Assembly (NCBI RefSeq): GCF_002243515.1
Contig: NZ_CP022657.1
Coordinates: forward strand, 1,208,001 to 1,272,000
From: Tumebacillus algifaecis
Lineage (GTDB): Bacteria > Bacillota > Bacilli > Tumebacillales > Tumebacillaceae
Length of the DNA: 64,000 bases
Direction: 5' to 3'
Shown here: piece by piece, positions 7,323 through 15,698 of the stretch
How positions within the stretch are numbered: position 1 is the first letter of the stretch
Layout of the letters: every line of letters starts with the position of its first letter
Made by a program: the position numbers and the translations under genes
The notes under the pieces: generated by a model
What the model was told of the DNA's origin: nothing
The model's input: the letters and a program-made list of their open reading frames with translations, nothing else
The model's database searches: none

Positions 7323-8669
7323 ATGAAGATACTGTTTATCACGGTAGGCGTCGGCGCATTGATCGGTCTGTTCACCAACTGGTTGGCGATCATCATGCTG
7401 TTTCGACCGTGGCACGAAAAGCGGTTGTTCGGCAAACGATTGCCGTTTACACCAGGTCTGATCCCGCGTCGGCAACAGGAGCTCGCTGAAAAATTGGGTG
7501 AGATCGTCGAAAAGGATTTGCTGACACCCGATGGGCTGGCCAAGTCGCTGTCCCGACCCGATTTGGAATATGCGGTGAAGCGGGCCGGCATTCAGGGATT
7601 GGCAGAGCGTTTGAACAAAGCTCCGACAGCTGGACTGCTCGCCCGTCAGCTGTTCGGGCCCGATGCGCTTGAGAAGTCGAGGAAGTGGATGGTTGAAAAA
7701 GCGGTGGTCTTTCTACAGAGTGAAGCGGGCCGCAGCAAACTGGAAGGGCTGGCCGACGGACTGTACGACCATCTGCGAGGAGCGCTGTCCAAAGCGGAAG
7801 TGCGCCGTGATCTGGCGCACGGATTTGCAGGCCCCTTCTACGCCAATCTAGCGACCGGGCAGACGACGTGGCAGGAAGCGCTTCCGGAAGGAACGCGCGC
7901 GATCGTGGAAGAACGCTTGCGGGCGAGTGTCCAGCCGATGCTCGAAGGAGCATCCGTTTGGATGGAGGAGCCGCAGGTGGTGCTTGCGATCTCGGAGATG
8001 TTGCAGGACAAGGTGAAAAACATTCCGTTGCTCGGCCCGATGGCGGTGTCCTTTTTGTCGCCGGAGCGGGTGGCGGGCGACATCGTGCCGCGGTTGCAAG
8101 CGGTCATCGTGTCCGCTTCGGTGCGTGAACTGGTCACCGAGCGCCTGCACGAGGCGGTCGGAAAGTTCTGGGGCCAACCGATCGGAAACCTCGTCAGCCA
8201 CATGTCGCCCTATGATTTTGCCGACCTGTTGGACAAGGTGCTCGGCGTGGTGTTGGAGCGAGCGCTTTCTGACGAGGCGTCATCGAGGCGGCTGTTCAAA
8301 GAGATGATCGTAAACGGTGTCGTGGCTGGTGCGAACCAGGCTGCGATCAGCGAGCTCGTTCACCGTCTGATGGACGCACTGGACGGATGGAATGTGCGCG
8401 AGGTCTACATACAACGTACTGAAGAGGTCGATCGCCTGTTCATGAAGGGGTGGCGCTGGCTGCGCGGCGAACTGATCGAGGCGATGCCTGCACTGCTCGA
8501 TGCGATGGCGATTCGTCAGGTCGTTCGTGAGCAAGTGGCCTCCTATCCGATCCCGACGCTGGAAAAATTGATCGTGTCGGTGGTGAACAAGGAATTGCGT
8601 TTGATCACTCTGCTAGGCGGCGTGCTTGGCGGTTTGATCGGACTGGTACAAGCTTTGCTTGTGATGTAG
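7323..8669 (+). CDS. yheB: DUF445 family membrane protein YheB
   Basis: The 448-residue protein starts with a hydrophobic helix (FITVGVGALIGLFTNWLAI), carries the conserved FTPGLIPRRQQELAEKLG segment near 40-60, has a long amphipathic helical middle, and ends with a second membrane helix (GGVLGGLIGLVQALL). This N-in/C-in layout is typical of DUF445/YheB. The molecular role is unknown; in Bacillus the gene sits with spore-associated yheA, yheC and yheD. I start it at ATG 7323, preceded by GGAGG at 7306-7310, instead of the long upstream extension, which reads through the terminator and looks non-coding. The next gene, yheA, follows after 122 bases. Confidence 0.85.
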   Translation: MKILFITVGVGALIGLFTNWLAIIMLFRPWHEKRLFGKRLPFTPGLIPRRQQELAEKLGEIVEKDLLTPDGLAKSLSRPDLEYAVKRAGIQGLAERLNKAPTAGLLARQLFGPDALEKSRKWMVEKAVVFLQSEAGRSKLEGLADGLYDHLRGALSKAEVRRDLAHGFAGPFYANLATGQTTWQEALPEGTRAIVEERLRASVQPMLEGASVWMEEPQVVLAISEMLQDKVKNIPLLGPMAVSFLSPERVAGDIVPRLQAVIVSASVRELVTERLHEAVGKFWGQPIGNLVSHMSPYDFADLLDKVLGVVLERALSDEASSRRLFKEMIVNGVVAGANQAAISELVHRLMDALDGWNVREVYIQRTEEVDRLFMKGWRWLRGELIEAMPALLDAMAIRQVVREQVASYPIPTLEKLIVSVVNKELRLITLLGGVLGGLIGLVQALLVM

Positions 8670-8791
8670 GCGGATGCCGCAAATTATATTAATACTCATA
8701 TACAGAATTTACAAAGCATATATTGATTTGTGAATGGTATCTTTGCTACCATTGAAAATGAATCCATTCTTTACAGGAGGTCTTCAGGTGC

Positions 8792-9142
8792 ATGAATCCA
8801 TACGACAAAGCACATGAGCTGGCCCGCGCCTTGCAGAACAGTCAAGAGTTTCAGCTCTTGGAGCTCTTGAAAAAAAGCGTAGACCAAGACTCGGCTGTCA
8901 AAAAGCTGTTGGATGATTATCGCCGTCGTCAATGGGAGTTGGAGACGCGCCGACTGATGGGGGAAGAGATCACCCAAGAGGATCTTGGGCAGATGGCTCG
9001 GCTACAGGAAGCGCTGACATCAAACGAGACCGCTCGCCAGTATCTTGCGGCGGAATATCAATTTGGCCTGATGTACTCCGATATTCATAAAATTCTCGGC
9101 GATGCGGTGCGTCTCGTGATCGCACAGCCGACAAATGTATAG
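8792..9142 (+). CDS. yheA: YlbF/YmcA-family protein YheA
   Basis: The 116-residue all-helical protein matches the YlbF/YmcA (DUF964) family: a helical hairpin with the pattern AxxLxxALxxSxEF at the N terminus and QxxFGxMYSDIHKILG near 92-107. YlbF and YmcA act with YaaT in RNA-processing and sporulation or competence control; YheA itself is a small paralogue of unclear role. It lies directly after yheB as in Bacillus subtilis. AGGAGG lies about 12 bases upstream of the ATG, a slightly long spacing. No terminator follows, and the UPF0173 hydrolase begins 21 bases later, so the two may be co-transcribed. Confidence 0.83.
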   Translation: MNPYDKAHELARALQNSQEFQLLELLKKSVDQDSAVKKLLDDYRRRQWELETRRLMGEEITQEDLGQMARLQEALTSNETARQYLAAEYQFGLMYSDIHKILGDAVRLVIAQPTNV

Positions 9143-9163
9143 AGAAAAGAGGTATGTGCAAAG

Positions 9164-9853
9164 ATGAAAGTGACTTTTTTAGGACATGCGTGCACATTGG
9201 TGGAAGCAGAAGGAAAACGAGTGATCATCGACCCGTTCTTGAATGGCAACCCGCAGGCGACAGTAAAGCCGTCTGACGTACAGGTTGATGCCGTATTGAT
9301 CACACACGCACATGGCGACCATGTGGGTGACGCGGTGGAGATCGCCAAGCGCAACGACTGTCAGATCATCGCCAACCACGAAATTGCTACCTATCTGGAG
9401 GGGCAGTATGGCGTGAAAGTACACGGGATGAGCACTGGCGGGGCGTTTCAATTCGAATTTGGCCGGGTCAAACTGACGCCAGCTTTTCATGGCTCTGGAT
9501 TTGAGTTGGAAGGCGGGAATTTGATGTATGGCGGGCAACCGGGTGGAATTTTGTTAACGATGGCAGGGAAGACGTTCTATCATGCTGGCGATACCGGGTT
9601 GTTCGGCGACATGAAGCTGATCGGCGAACTGAACAAGATCGACATCGCCGCGCTGCCGATCGGGGACAACTACACGATGGGTCCGGAAGATGCACGGATC
9701 GCCGCCTCTTGGATCAAAGCAGGCGTGACCTTCCCGATCCACTTCGATACGATCCCGTTGCTCGCGCAAGATGCACAAGCATGGGTCGCGAGTTTAGGAG
9801 AGTACGATCTGAAGGGTATTGTGGTCAAGCCGGGCGAAGCGGTCGAAGTGTAA
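9164..9853 (+). CDS. ytkL: UPF0173 metallo-beta-lactamase-fold hydrolase YtkL
   Basis: The 229-residue protein has the metallo-beta-lactamase core of the UPF0173 family: GHAC near 7-10, the zinc motif THAHGDHVGD near 46-55, a later metal ligand in HAGDTGLFGD, and PIHFDTIP near the end. The length is typical for the family. Substrate and role are not known; the fold suggests a di-zinc hydrolase in the cytosol. GAAAAGAGG precedes the ATG. It lies 21 bases after yheA and is closed by the terminator at 9871. In Bacillus ytkL lies in the same chromosomal neighbourhood as ytoI and dnaE, as here. Confidence 0.88.
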   Translation: MKVTFLGHACTLVEAEGKRVIIDPFLNGNPQATVKPSDVQVDAVLITHAHGDHVGDAVEIAKRNDCQIIANHEIATYLEGQYGVKVHGMSTGGAFQFEFGRVKLTPAFHGSGFELEGGNLMYGGQPGGILLTMAGKTFYHAGDTGLFGDMKLIGELNKIDIAALPIGDNYTMGPEDARIAASWIKAGVTFPIHFDTIPLLAQDAQAWVASLGEYDLKGIVVKPGEAVEV

Positions 9854-9870
9854 AAGAGAATCAACGTGAA

Positions 9871-9901
9871 AAAGAGGAGGTGCAGGTTGCACCTCCTCTT
9901 T
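9871..9901. terminator. Strong bidirectional terminator
   Basis: A perfect 14-bp stem AAAGAGGAGGTGCA with a 3-base loop (9871-9884, 9888-9901), A-rich before and T-rich after. It serves ytkL on the plus strand and the convergent ymfJ-like gene on the minus strand. Confidence 0.9.
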
Positions 9902-9912
9902 TCGTTAGCAAA

Positions 9913-10161
9913 TCAGTGATTGGCGACGAGGTTGACCATGACGCGAGCCAGTGCATGGCGATCTTCCTCGTTGCTGACATTCCACATTTCTTGCAGGAGG
10001 CGTTCCTGCTCATTTTTCGGGTCCACTTTGTCAGCGAGGTATTCGCCAACACGGAATGCGACATTGGAGACTTTCTCGTTGGACATCCCAGCTTCAACCG
10101 CTTGTTCCACACGGTCGCCCAGAAATTCTTTCCATTGATCGAAGTTGCTCAGAACGGACAT
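9913..10161 (-). CDS. ymfJ: DUF3243 family protein, YmfJ-like
   Basis: This 82-residue acidic helical protein closely follows Bacillus YmfJ (DUF3243), for example NFDQWKEFLGDRVEQA near the start and FRVGEYLADKVDPKNEQE in the middle. The family is restricted to Firmicutes and its function is unknown. GGAGGGATCGCT stands just before the ATG on the minus strand. In Bacillus subtilis ymfJ lies in the ymf cluster, so its place next to ytkL is a rearrangement. It is monocistronic, convergent with ytkL, and ends at the shared terminator at 9871-9901. Confidence 0.85.
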   Translation of the reverse strand: MSVLSNFDQWKEFLGDRVEQAVEAGMSNEKVSNVAFRVGEYLADKVDPKNEQERLLQEMWNVSNEEDRHALARVMVNLVANH

Positions 10162-10473
10162 AGCGATCCCTCCTCATCAGAATTCAGGATAACTGACTAC
10201 AAGCGTTACTATCCCACGGGTGCGCGATCGCTATACGGCCGACCATTGCATGAAAAAAACATTCTCTTGTAAGCTGTTTGTAATGATGTCGTAATATATC
10301 TGGCGTATGATAGAACTAAATCGACATTACCCCCTTTTCAGAAGTGACCCCGCGGTTTGTGGTCACCTATTTTTTTGTCTTTTTTCGGATTTCGATCCTT
10401 TGACATACCTCCCAAACTTCGCGCATATCGTGTAGCAAACAGGACTTGTACGAAGAGAAGGGGGCAGTTCGCT
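10162..10473 (+). other. Divergent intergenic leader with an internal terminator
   Basis: This stretch lies between the minus-strand ymfJ start and a small membrane-protein gene. A hairpin GTGACC/GGTCAC (10344-10349, 10361-10366) followed by CTATTTTTTTG looks like a Rho-independent terminator placed about 100 bases before the downstream start codon. It may end a short RNA or act as an attenuator. I saw no known riboswitch. Confidence 0.45.
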
Positions 10474-10788
10474 TTGCAGCGCAAACAGACGACGAGAAGT
10501 TTTGTCTATTTGACGATCGGTCTTGCCTTGCTGTTCTACGCACTTCCACGCGTACCGCATGTGACAGGGTCGCTCGAAGGTGCTTTTACTTGTGTCTGGC
10601 TTGGCTTCGCCATGTTGATCATCAGTTCCAACCTGTACTACCTTATCGGAGTGGACAAGGAGCGACAGGATTGGAAAATGAAGCGCCATGCTTGGCTTCA
10701 GCGGGGCATGCGAGACTTGCAACGCGGCTATTTTAACGAAGCCAAACGCGAGATCAGACAAAAGAAGCAGCGACGTTTCATGTCGTAG
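10474..10788 (+). CDS. Small membrane protein with two helices and a basic tail
   Basis: The 104-residue product has two hydrophobic helices (about 10-28 and 36-58, the second ending SSNLYYLIGV) and a strongly basic C-terminal tail ending KREIRQKKQRRFMS, which should face the cytosol. The chosen start is TTG 10474 because AAGGGGGC lies at 10459-10466; the open frame continues upstream to 10357, but that part overlaps a terminator. Its place just before ytoI is that of ytpI in Bacillus, yet the sequence resemblance to YtpI is weak, so I give no symbol. A terminator at 10792 separates it from ytoI. Confidence 0.65.
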   Translation: MQRKQTTRSFVYLTIGLALLFYALPRVPHVTGSLEGAFTCVWLGFAMLIISSNLYYLIGVDKERQDWKMKRHAWLQRGMRDLQRGYFNEAKREIRQKKQRRFMS

Positions 10789-10791
10789 CAG

Positions 10792-10818
10792 AACGCATCC
10801 GAAAAGGGTGCGTTTTTT
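10792..10818 (+). terminator. Rho-independent terminator
   Basis: AACGCATCC/GGGTGCGTT (one T-G pair) with a GAAAA loop, then a run of eight T, directly after the small membrane-protein gene. Confidence 0.9.
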
Positions 10819-10896
10819 TTCGGTAAGCTGTACTATAATAGGAGAGTATTCTCGGGAGAGACAGTTAGATCAGGAAGAAGTTCGGAGGCTGTATAG

Positions 10897-12210
10897 ATGA
10901 GCACGACCAAACACGAGCAGATATTGTTATATATCGAGGACCTTGTAGTAGGAAGCAAGATCTCCGTCCGCCAGATTGCCAAAGTGATGGAGGTCAGCGA
11001 AGGGACAGCGTATCGCGCGATCAAGGAAGCGGAGACGCGCGGGTTGGTCTCGACGATCGAGCGGGTCGGCACGGTGCGCATCGAGAAGAAGCAAAAGAAA
11101 AACATTGAGCGTCTGACGTTTGCCGAGGTGGTCAACATCGTGGAAGGGTCGGTGCTCGGTGGCAAAGAAGGACTGCACAAGACGCTGAGCAAATTTGTGA
11201 TCGGTGCGATGGAAGTCGATGCGATGCTCCGCTACATCGACCGCGACTCGTTGATGATCGTCGGCAACCGCGAGCAGGTACATAAAATTTCGCTGGAGCA
11301 TGGTGCGGCGGTGCTGATCACGGGCGGATTTGACACGACCGATGAAGTGAAGATCCTGGCTGATCAACTCCAACTGCCGATCATCTCGTCAGCGTATGAC
11401 TCCTTTACGATCGCGACGCTGATCAACCGCGCGATCTATGACCGTTTGATCAAGAAGGAGATCTTGTTGGTCGAAGATATTTTGCCGACCCATGTGATTC
11501 CCGATGTGCTACATATTGGGGACACGGTGCAAGCGTGGTATCGGAAGGTCGAAGGGACGGGGCATACCCGCTTTCCAGTGCTGGACAGCGGCGAGCGGCT
11601 GGTCGGAATTGTGACCTCCAAGGACGTGACGGGCCACAAATTGGACGAGCCGATCGAGCGGGTGATGACACGCAACCCGATCAACGCCTCCGGGCGGACG
11701 ACGGTGGCCTATGCGGCACACATGATGGTCTGGGAAGGATTTGAACTGCTCCCCGTCGTCGATCACAAGCGGCTGGTCGGGGTCATCTCACGGCAGGACG
11801 TGATCCGTGCGATGCAGCAAATCCAAAACCAGCCTCAAGTGGCGCAGACGATCCAAGACATCATCCTGAGCCACTTTAAAGAAGAAGATGGCGATGGGCG
11901 GAGCGTGGTACTGTCCGGCGTGGTCACACCGCAGATGACGAACCAGATGGGCACGATGGGGCCCGGCGTGCTGATGACTGTGCTCAATGAAGCAGGTTCG
12001 CTTGCCATTCGCAGGCTGAAAAATTCGGATATGGTCGTGGAGAACGTCTCCGTGTATTTTTTGAAACCGATCCAGATCGACGCCCCTGTGAGCGTCCGCG
12101 CCACCGTCGTCGATTCGGGCCGCAAATTTGGCAAAGTGGACATCGAAATTTCCAGCCGTGGCGATCTGATGGGGAAAGCGCTCTATACGGCACAGGTGCT
12201 GGAAAGGTAG
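10897..12210 (+). CDS. ytoI: YtoI: HTH-DRTGG-CBS-hotdog regulatory protein
   Basis: The 437-residue protein has four modules: an N-terminal winged-helix-like part (residues 1-70, ISVRQIAKVMEVSEGTAYRAIK), a DRTGG domain at about 75-190, two CBS repeats at about 195-310 (FPVLDSGERLVGIVTSKDV, LLPVVDHKRLVGVISRQDV), and a hotdog thioesterase-like domain at about 320-435. This exact order is that of Bacillus YtoI. CBS and DRTGG parts usually sense adenine nucleotides; the effector and target here are unknown. The ATG follows TCGGAGG. It is probably transcribed from the 10819-10896 gap and may extend into the next gene, since no terminator follows. Confidence 0.9.
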   Translation: MSTTKHEQILLYIEDLVVGSKISVRQIAKVMEVSEGTAYRAIKEAETRGLVSTIERVGTVRIEKKQKKNIERLTFAEVVNIVEGSVLGGKEGLHKTLSKFVIGAMEVDAMLRYIDRDSLMIVGNREQVHKISLEHGAAVLITGGFDTTDEVKILADQLQLPIISSAYDSFTIATLINRAIYDRLIKKEILLVEDILPTHVIPDVLHIGDTVQAWYRKVEGTGHTRFPVLDSGERLVGIVTSKDVTGHKLDEPIERVMTRNPINASGRTTVAYAAHMMVWEGFELLPVVDHKRLVGVISRQDVIRAMQQIQNQPQVAQTIQDIILSHFKEEDGDGRSVVLSGVVTPQMTNQMGTMGPGVLMTVLNEAGSLAIRRLKNSDMVVENVSVYFLKPIQIDAPVSVRATVVDSGRKFGKVDIEISSRGDLMGKALYTAQVLER

Positions 12211-12276
12211 ACGGATGGACAGGGGTTTCTTATAATGAATTTGGCTTTCTGATAGATTTTAGGAGATGATTGTACG

Positions 12277-13890
12277 ATGCGGGATTCGTTTCGCTTAGAG
12301 AAATCACCGTATCAGGCGGGTCTGTTCCTTGTGGTGTTACTCTTATTGGGGCTGGCTTATCTGAATCGGTTTGTGCAAGATGACGCTTTTATCACCTTTC
12401 GTTATGCGGATCATTTCGCATCCGGCCTCGGCCTCGTCTGGAACGAGGGAGAGCGGATTGAAGGGTATACCAACTTTTTATGGACCTTGCTGATGGCCGT
12501 ACCGATCAAGCTGGGCATCGATGTGATCGCTTTTTCCTACGCAGCGGGGCTGCTGCTCTTTTTGGTGACGCTCCATTTTACCTACCATGCGGCAGTCCAA
12601 GTGTTCGAATCAAAAGCGGTCGGATTGCTCACCGTCATTTTGCTCGGGACGAATTACACCTTTAGCATGTATGCCACCGGCGGGTTGGAAACGCAGTTGC
12701 AAACGAGTTTGTTCGCGATGATCCTCTACATCCTTTTGACGGGCATCAAACGCCGCCGCTTTGGCATCTTGGCATTCCTTGCGATTTCCCTGCTGGCGAG
12801 CCTGGCTGCGATGGCGAGGCTCGATTCGGCCCTGTTTCTGATCATCATCGGTCCGTTGACCCTCTTTTTCCTGCTCCGCGCCAACGTGTCTGGCTCACAA
12901 AAAGCGCTGCATTTTGCCGCTTTGGCCTTGCCATTTTTGCTGTTGGTCGGCGGGTGGTTCCTGTGGAAACTGTCTTATTACGGCAATATTTTACCGAACA
13001 CTTTTTATGCGAAAGTGGGCGAAGTCGCCCTAGAGAAAAATGGCATCCGCTTTCTCGGCATGTTCTTTTTGTCCTATTGGTTGCTCCCGTTCCCGCTGTT
13101 GGCGCTGGTGTTTGCCAAGCGGATCTTCACCAACGTGTACACGGCGATCTTAGCGGTGCTGACTTTTCTTTGGCTCGGCTATATCGTCAAGGTCGGCGGA
13201 GATTTTATGGAGTTCCGCTTTCTCGTGCCGATTCTGCCCGCCGCCTACATTCTGATCGCTTGGCTGATCGTTAAATGCGTCAAATGGCGCTGGCTGCAAG
13301 CGTTGCTCGTGCTGGTCGTGCTTGCAGGCTCGATCAGCCACGCCTATCAGTTTGACACGGCGAGCTACCGCAAAAACATTGAAACGCGCACGACGCTCGA
13401 TGCCCATCTCACCAGTGCCAGCGAAAACTGGGATGAGATTGGCCGTGTGCTCGGCAAAGCGTTCGACTACAATGGCCGTGACGTGACGATCGCCGTCACC
13501 GCAGCAGGCGCTACCCCGTATTACTCAAAACTGCGCACCATCGACATGCTCGGCTTGAACGACGCTTGGATCGCCCGCAACGGAGACCACCACAGCAACA
13601 AGCCAGGGCATTACCGGATCACCACGCTCTCCTACTTGAAAGAGCAGGGTGTCAACCTTGTCATCGGACACCCGTGGATGGAAATGGGCGATGTCACTCG
13701 CAGCGCGTTTACGGTGGGTGACCTCTATCGCTATCGAGTGTGGAACAAAGAAATGCTCCCGACAGAAGCGAAAATGGTGAAAATTCCGATCGACAGCGAC
13801 TGGCACTTGTACGCGCTCTACCTGACGAAAAGTCCTGAAGTCGAAACTGCGATTCGCGAACATGGTTGGGATGTCTATCCGATTCAATGA
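12277..13890 (+). CDS. GT-C fold membrane glycosyltransferase
   Basis: The 537-residue protein has about ten membrane helices up to residue 360, then a roughly 170-residue extracytoplasmic domain. After the first helix comes NRFVQDDAFITFRYA and then ERIEGYTNFLW, a pattern seen in GT-C enzymes of the PMT/ArnT/AftB type, where the Asp pair after helix 1 is catalytic. Such enzymes move a sugar from a polyprenyl-phosphate carrier onto a wall polymer, lipid or protein outside the membrane; donor and acceptor are unknown here. TAGGAGATG precedes the ATG. The gene is not part of the usual ytoI-dnaE neighbourhood and looks like an insertion. A terminator follows at 13904. Confidence 0.8.
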   Translation: MRDSFRLEKSPYQAGLFLVVLLLLGLAYLNRFVQDDAFITFRYADHFASGLGLVWNEGERIEGYTNFLWTLLMAVPIKLGIDVIAFSYAAGLLLFLVTLHFTYHAAVQVFESKAVGLLTVILLGTNYTFSMYATGGLETQLQTSLFAMILYILLTGIKRRRFGILAFLAISLLASLAAMARLDSALFLIIIGPLTLFFLLRANVSGSQKALHFAALALPFLLLVGGWFLWKLSYYGNILPNTFYAKVGEVALEKNGIRFLGMFFLSYWLLPFPLLALVFAKRIFTNVYTAILAVLTFLWLGYIVKVGGDFMEFRFLVPILPAAYILIAWLIVKCVKWRWLQALLVLVVLAGSISHAYQFDTASYRKNIETRTTLDAHLTSASENWDEIGRVLGKAFDYNGRDVTIAVTAAGATPYYSKLRTIDMLGLNDAWIARNGDHHSNKPGHYRITTLSYLKEQGVNLVIGHPWMEMGDVTRSAFTVGDLYRYRVWNKEMLPTEAKMVKIPIDSDWHLYALYLTKSPEVETAIREHGWDVYPIQ

Positions 13891-13903
13891 GTGTGAAGCA
13901 GCA

Positions 13904-13937
13904 AAGCCTCCTGTGCAACTTGTGCAGGAGGCTTTTT
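13904..13937 (+). terminator. Rho-independent terminator
   Basis: A 10-bp stem AAGCCTCCTG/CAGGAGGCTT (13904-13913, 13925-13934) followed by TTTC, just after the GT-C gene. Confidence 0.85.
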
Positions 13938-14021
13938 CATTTCCGATTCTGAGGCATAATAACCCCATCCAAACGGCACACTTTCATTACGTTTTGCGAT
14001 TGAACGGGGAGGATTGACAGC

Positions 14022-15563
14022 ATGTCTGACATTGACCTTTCAAAATTTGAGAAAAAGATGATCTTGCGCAACATCGCGCGTGAGGACTTTGAAGAGTTGA
14101 TCGCTTTGCAAACGATCTGTTTTCCCAATATGGACCTTTGGAAACTTGACCAGTTGGCGAGTCACCTGCGCTATTTTTCAGAAGGCCAGTTCTGTGTTGA
14201 GTTTGAAGGCAAGATCATCGGTTCTTGTTCCAGTTTGATCGTCGATTTTAATGAATACAACGCCCAGCACACGTGGAACGAGATCACCGACTATGGTTAT
14301 ATCCGCAACCATGATCGCGAAGGCTTCAATCTCTACGGCATGGAGGTCATGGTGCATCCAGACTATCGCCGTATGAAAATTGGGCGCCGTCTCTACGAAG
14401 CGCGGAAAAAATTGGCTCAAGAGCTCAACTTGAAGAGCATCATCATCGGCGGACGCATCCCGAACTACCATCTGTACGCCGACAACATGTCACCTCGCCA
14501 ATATGTCGAAGAAGTGATGGCGCACAATATTTACGATCCCGTCTTGACGTTTCAGTTGATGAACGGGTTCACCGTAAAGCGGATCAACACCCACTATCTT
14601 GACGATGACAAACAGTCCTTGCAGTACGCGACGTTGATGGAGTGGAACAACGTCGATTACTGGCCACAGACGCGCAAACAGTTCAAAACCTCCTTTCCGG
14701 TGCGGGTGTGCGTGATCCAATACATGATGAAAAAGATCGACCGCTTTGATGACTTTGCCCAGCAGTGCGAATATTATGTGGACGTAGCGTCCAACTACGG
14801 GTCGGACTTTGCGGTGTTTCCGGAGATTTTCACGATGCAGCTCCTTTCCTTTTTGGATGAAAAAACGCCAAGTGTTGCGGTGCGCAAACTGACCGAATAC
14901 ACCGAGGATTATCTGCATCTCTTCACGAACCTTGCCGTCAAATATAATGTCAACATCGTTGGCGGCTCGCATTTTGTGGAAGAGGACCACCACATCTACA
15001 ACATCGCCTACCTGTTCCGGCGCGATGGTACGATCGAGCGGCAATACAAAATCCACATCACGCCTAATGAAACGAAATGGTGGGGCGTGCAACCAGGCGA
15101 TGACATTCGCGTGTTCGAAACCGATTGTGGGAAGATCGCGATCTTGGTCTGCTATGACATCGAATTCCCTGAGTTGTCCCGCATCGTGACGCAAAAAGGC
15201 GCGAACATCATCTTTACGCCTTTCAACACGGAAGACCGTCAGGGTTACCTGAGGGTGCGCACCTGCTCGCAGGCCCGAGCCATTGAAAACCAAGTTTACA
15301 CGGTGATCTCAGGAACTGTTGGCAACCTGTCCGATGTCGAGAACATGGACATTCAGTACGCCCAGTCGGGGATATTTACTCCGTCCGACTATTCTTTTCC
15401 GCGAGACGGGATTGTCGGCATGTGCAGTGAGAACATCGAGACGATCGTCGTGGGCGATATCGATTTAGAACTGCTGCGCAGGACGCGAAAGTCGGGCAGT
15501 GTGACCCAGCTCCGAGATCGGCGCTTGGATCTGTATGAGGTGAAATTGAAGCCGCAGACATAA
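14022..15563 (+). CDS. Bifunctional GNAT acetyltransferase / nitrilase-superfamily amidohydrolase
   Basis: The 513-residue product fuses two enzymes. Residues about 10-210 form a GNAT domain with the acetyl-CoA loop near 115-130 (MVHPDYRRMKIGRRLYEA). Residues about 225-510 form a carbon-nitrogen hydrolase with the complete triad Glu268 (FPEIF), Lys343 (QYKIHITP) and Cys377 (LVCYDIEFPE). Such fusions occur in many bacteria as two-domain proteins of unknown substrate; a coupled acylation and amide hydrolysis is a guess. The ATG follows GGGGAGG. It is flanked by terminators at 13904 and 15593, so it is monocistronic. It lies between ytoI and dnaE, where Bacillus has other genes. Confidence 0.9.
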   Translation: MSDIDLSKFEKKMILRNIAREDFEELIALQTICFPNMDLWKLDQLASHLRYFSEGQFCVEFEGKIIGSCSSLIVDFNEYNAQHTWNEITDYGYIRNHDREGFNLYGMEVMVHPDYRRMKIGRRLYEARKKLAQELNLKSIIIGGRIPNYHLYADNMSPRQYVEEVMAHNIYDPVLTFQLMNGFTVKRINTHYLDDDKQSLQYATLMEWNNVDYWPQTRKQFKTSFPVRVCVIQYMMKKIDRFDDFAQQCEYYVDVASNYGSDFAVFPEIFTMQLLSFLDEKTPSVAVRKLTEYTEDYLHLFTNLAVKYNVNIVGGSHFVEEDHHIYNIAYLFRRDGTIERQYKIHITPNETKWWGVQPGDDIRVFETDCGKIAILVCYDIEFPELSRIVTQKGANIIFTPFNTEDRQGYLRVRTCSQARAIENQVYTVISGTVGNLSDVENMDIQYAQSGIFTPSDYSFPRDGIVGMCSENIETIVVGDIDLELLRRTRKSGSVTQLRDRRLDLYEVKLKPQT

Positions 15564-15592
15564 TGTGCGGGGCAGAAAATCAATTTGCAACG

Positions 15593-15633
15593 AAAATCCT
15601 TCTCCAAAGTCATATGATGGAGAAGGATTTTTT
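15593..15633 (+). terminator. Rho-independent terminator, with the dnaE promoter region just after
   Basis: A 14-bp stem AAAATCCTTCTCCA (15593-15606) with its complement (15618-15631), then T. TATAAT at 15635-15640 immediately downstream is a likely -10 element for dnaE. Confidence 0.85.
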
Positions 15634-15698
15634 GTATAATAAGGGGAGAATGTTTGTTCGCTTGATCCCTGTTTGATCGATAGAAAGGGGGCTGGACG

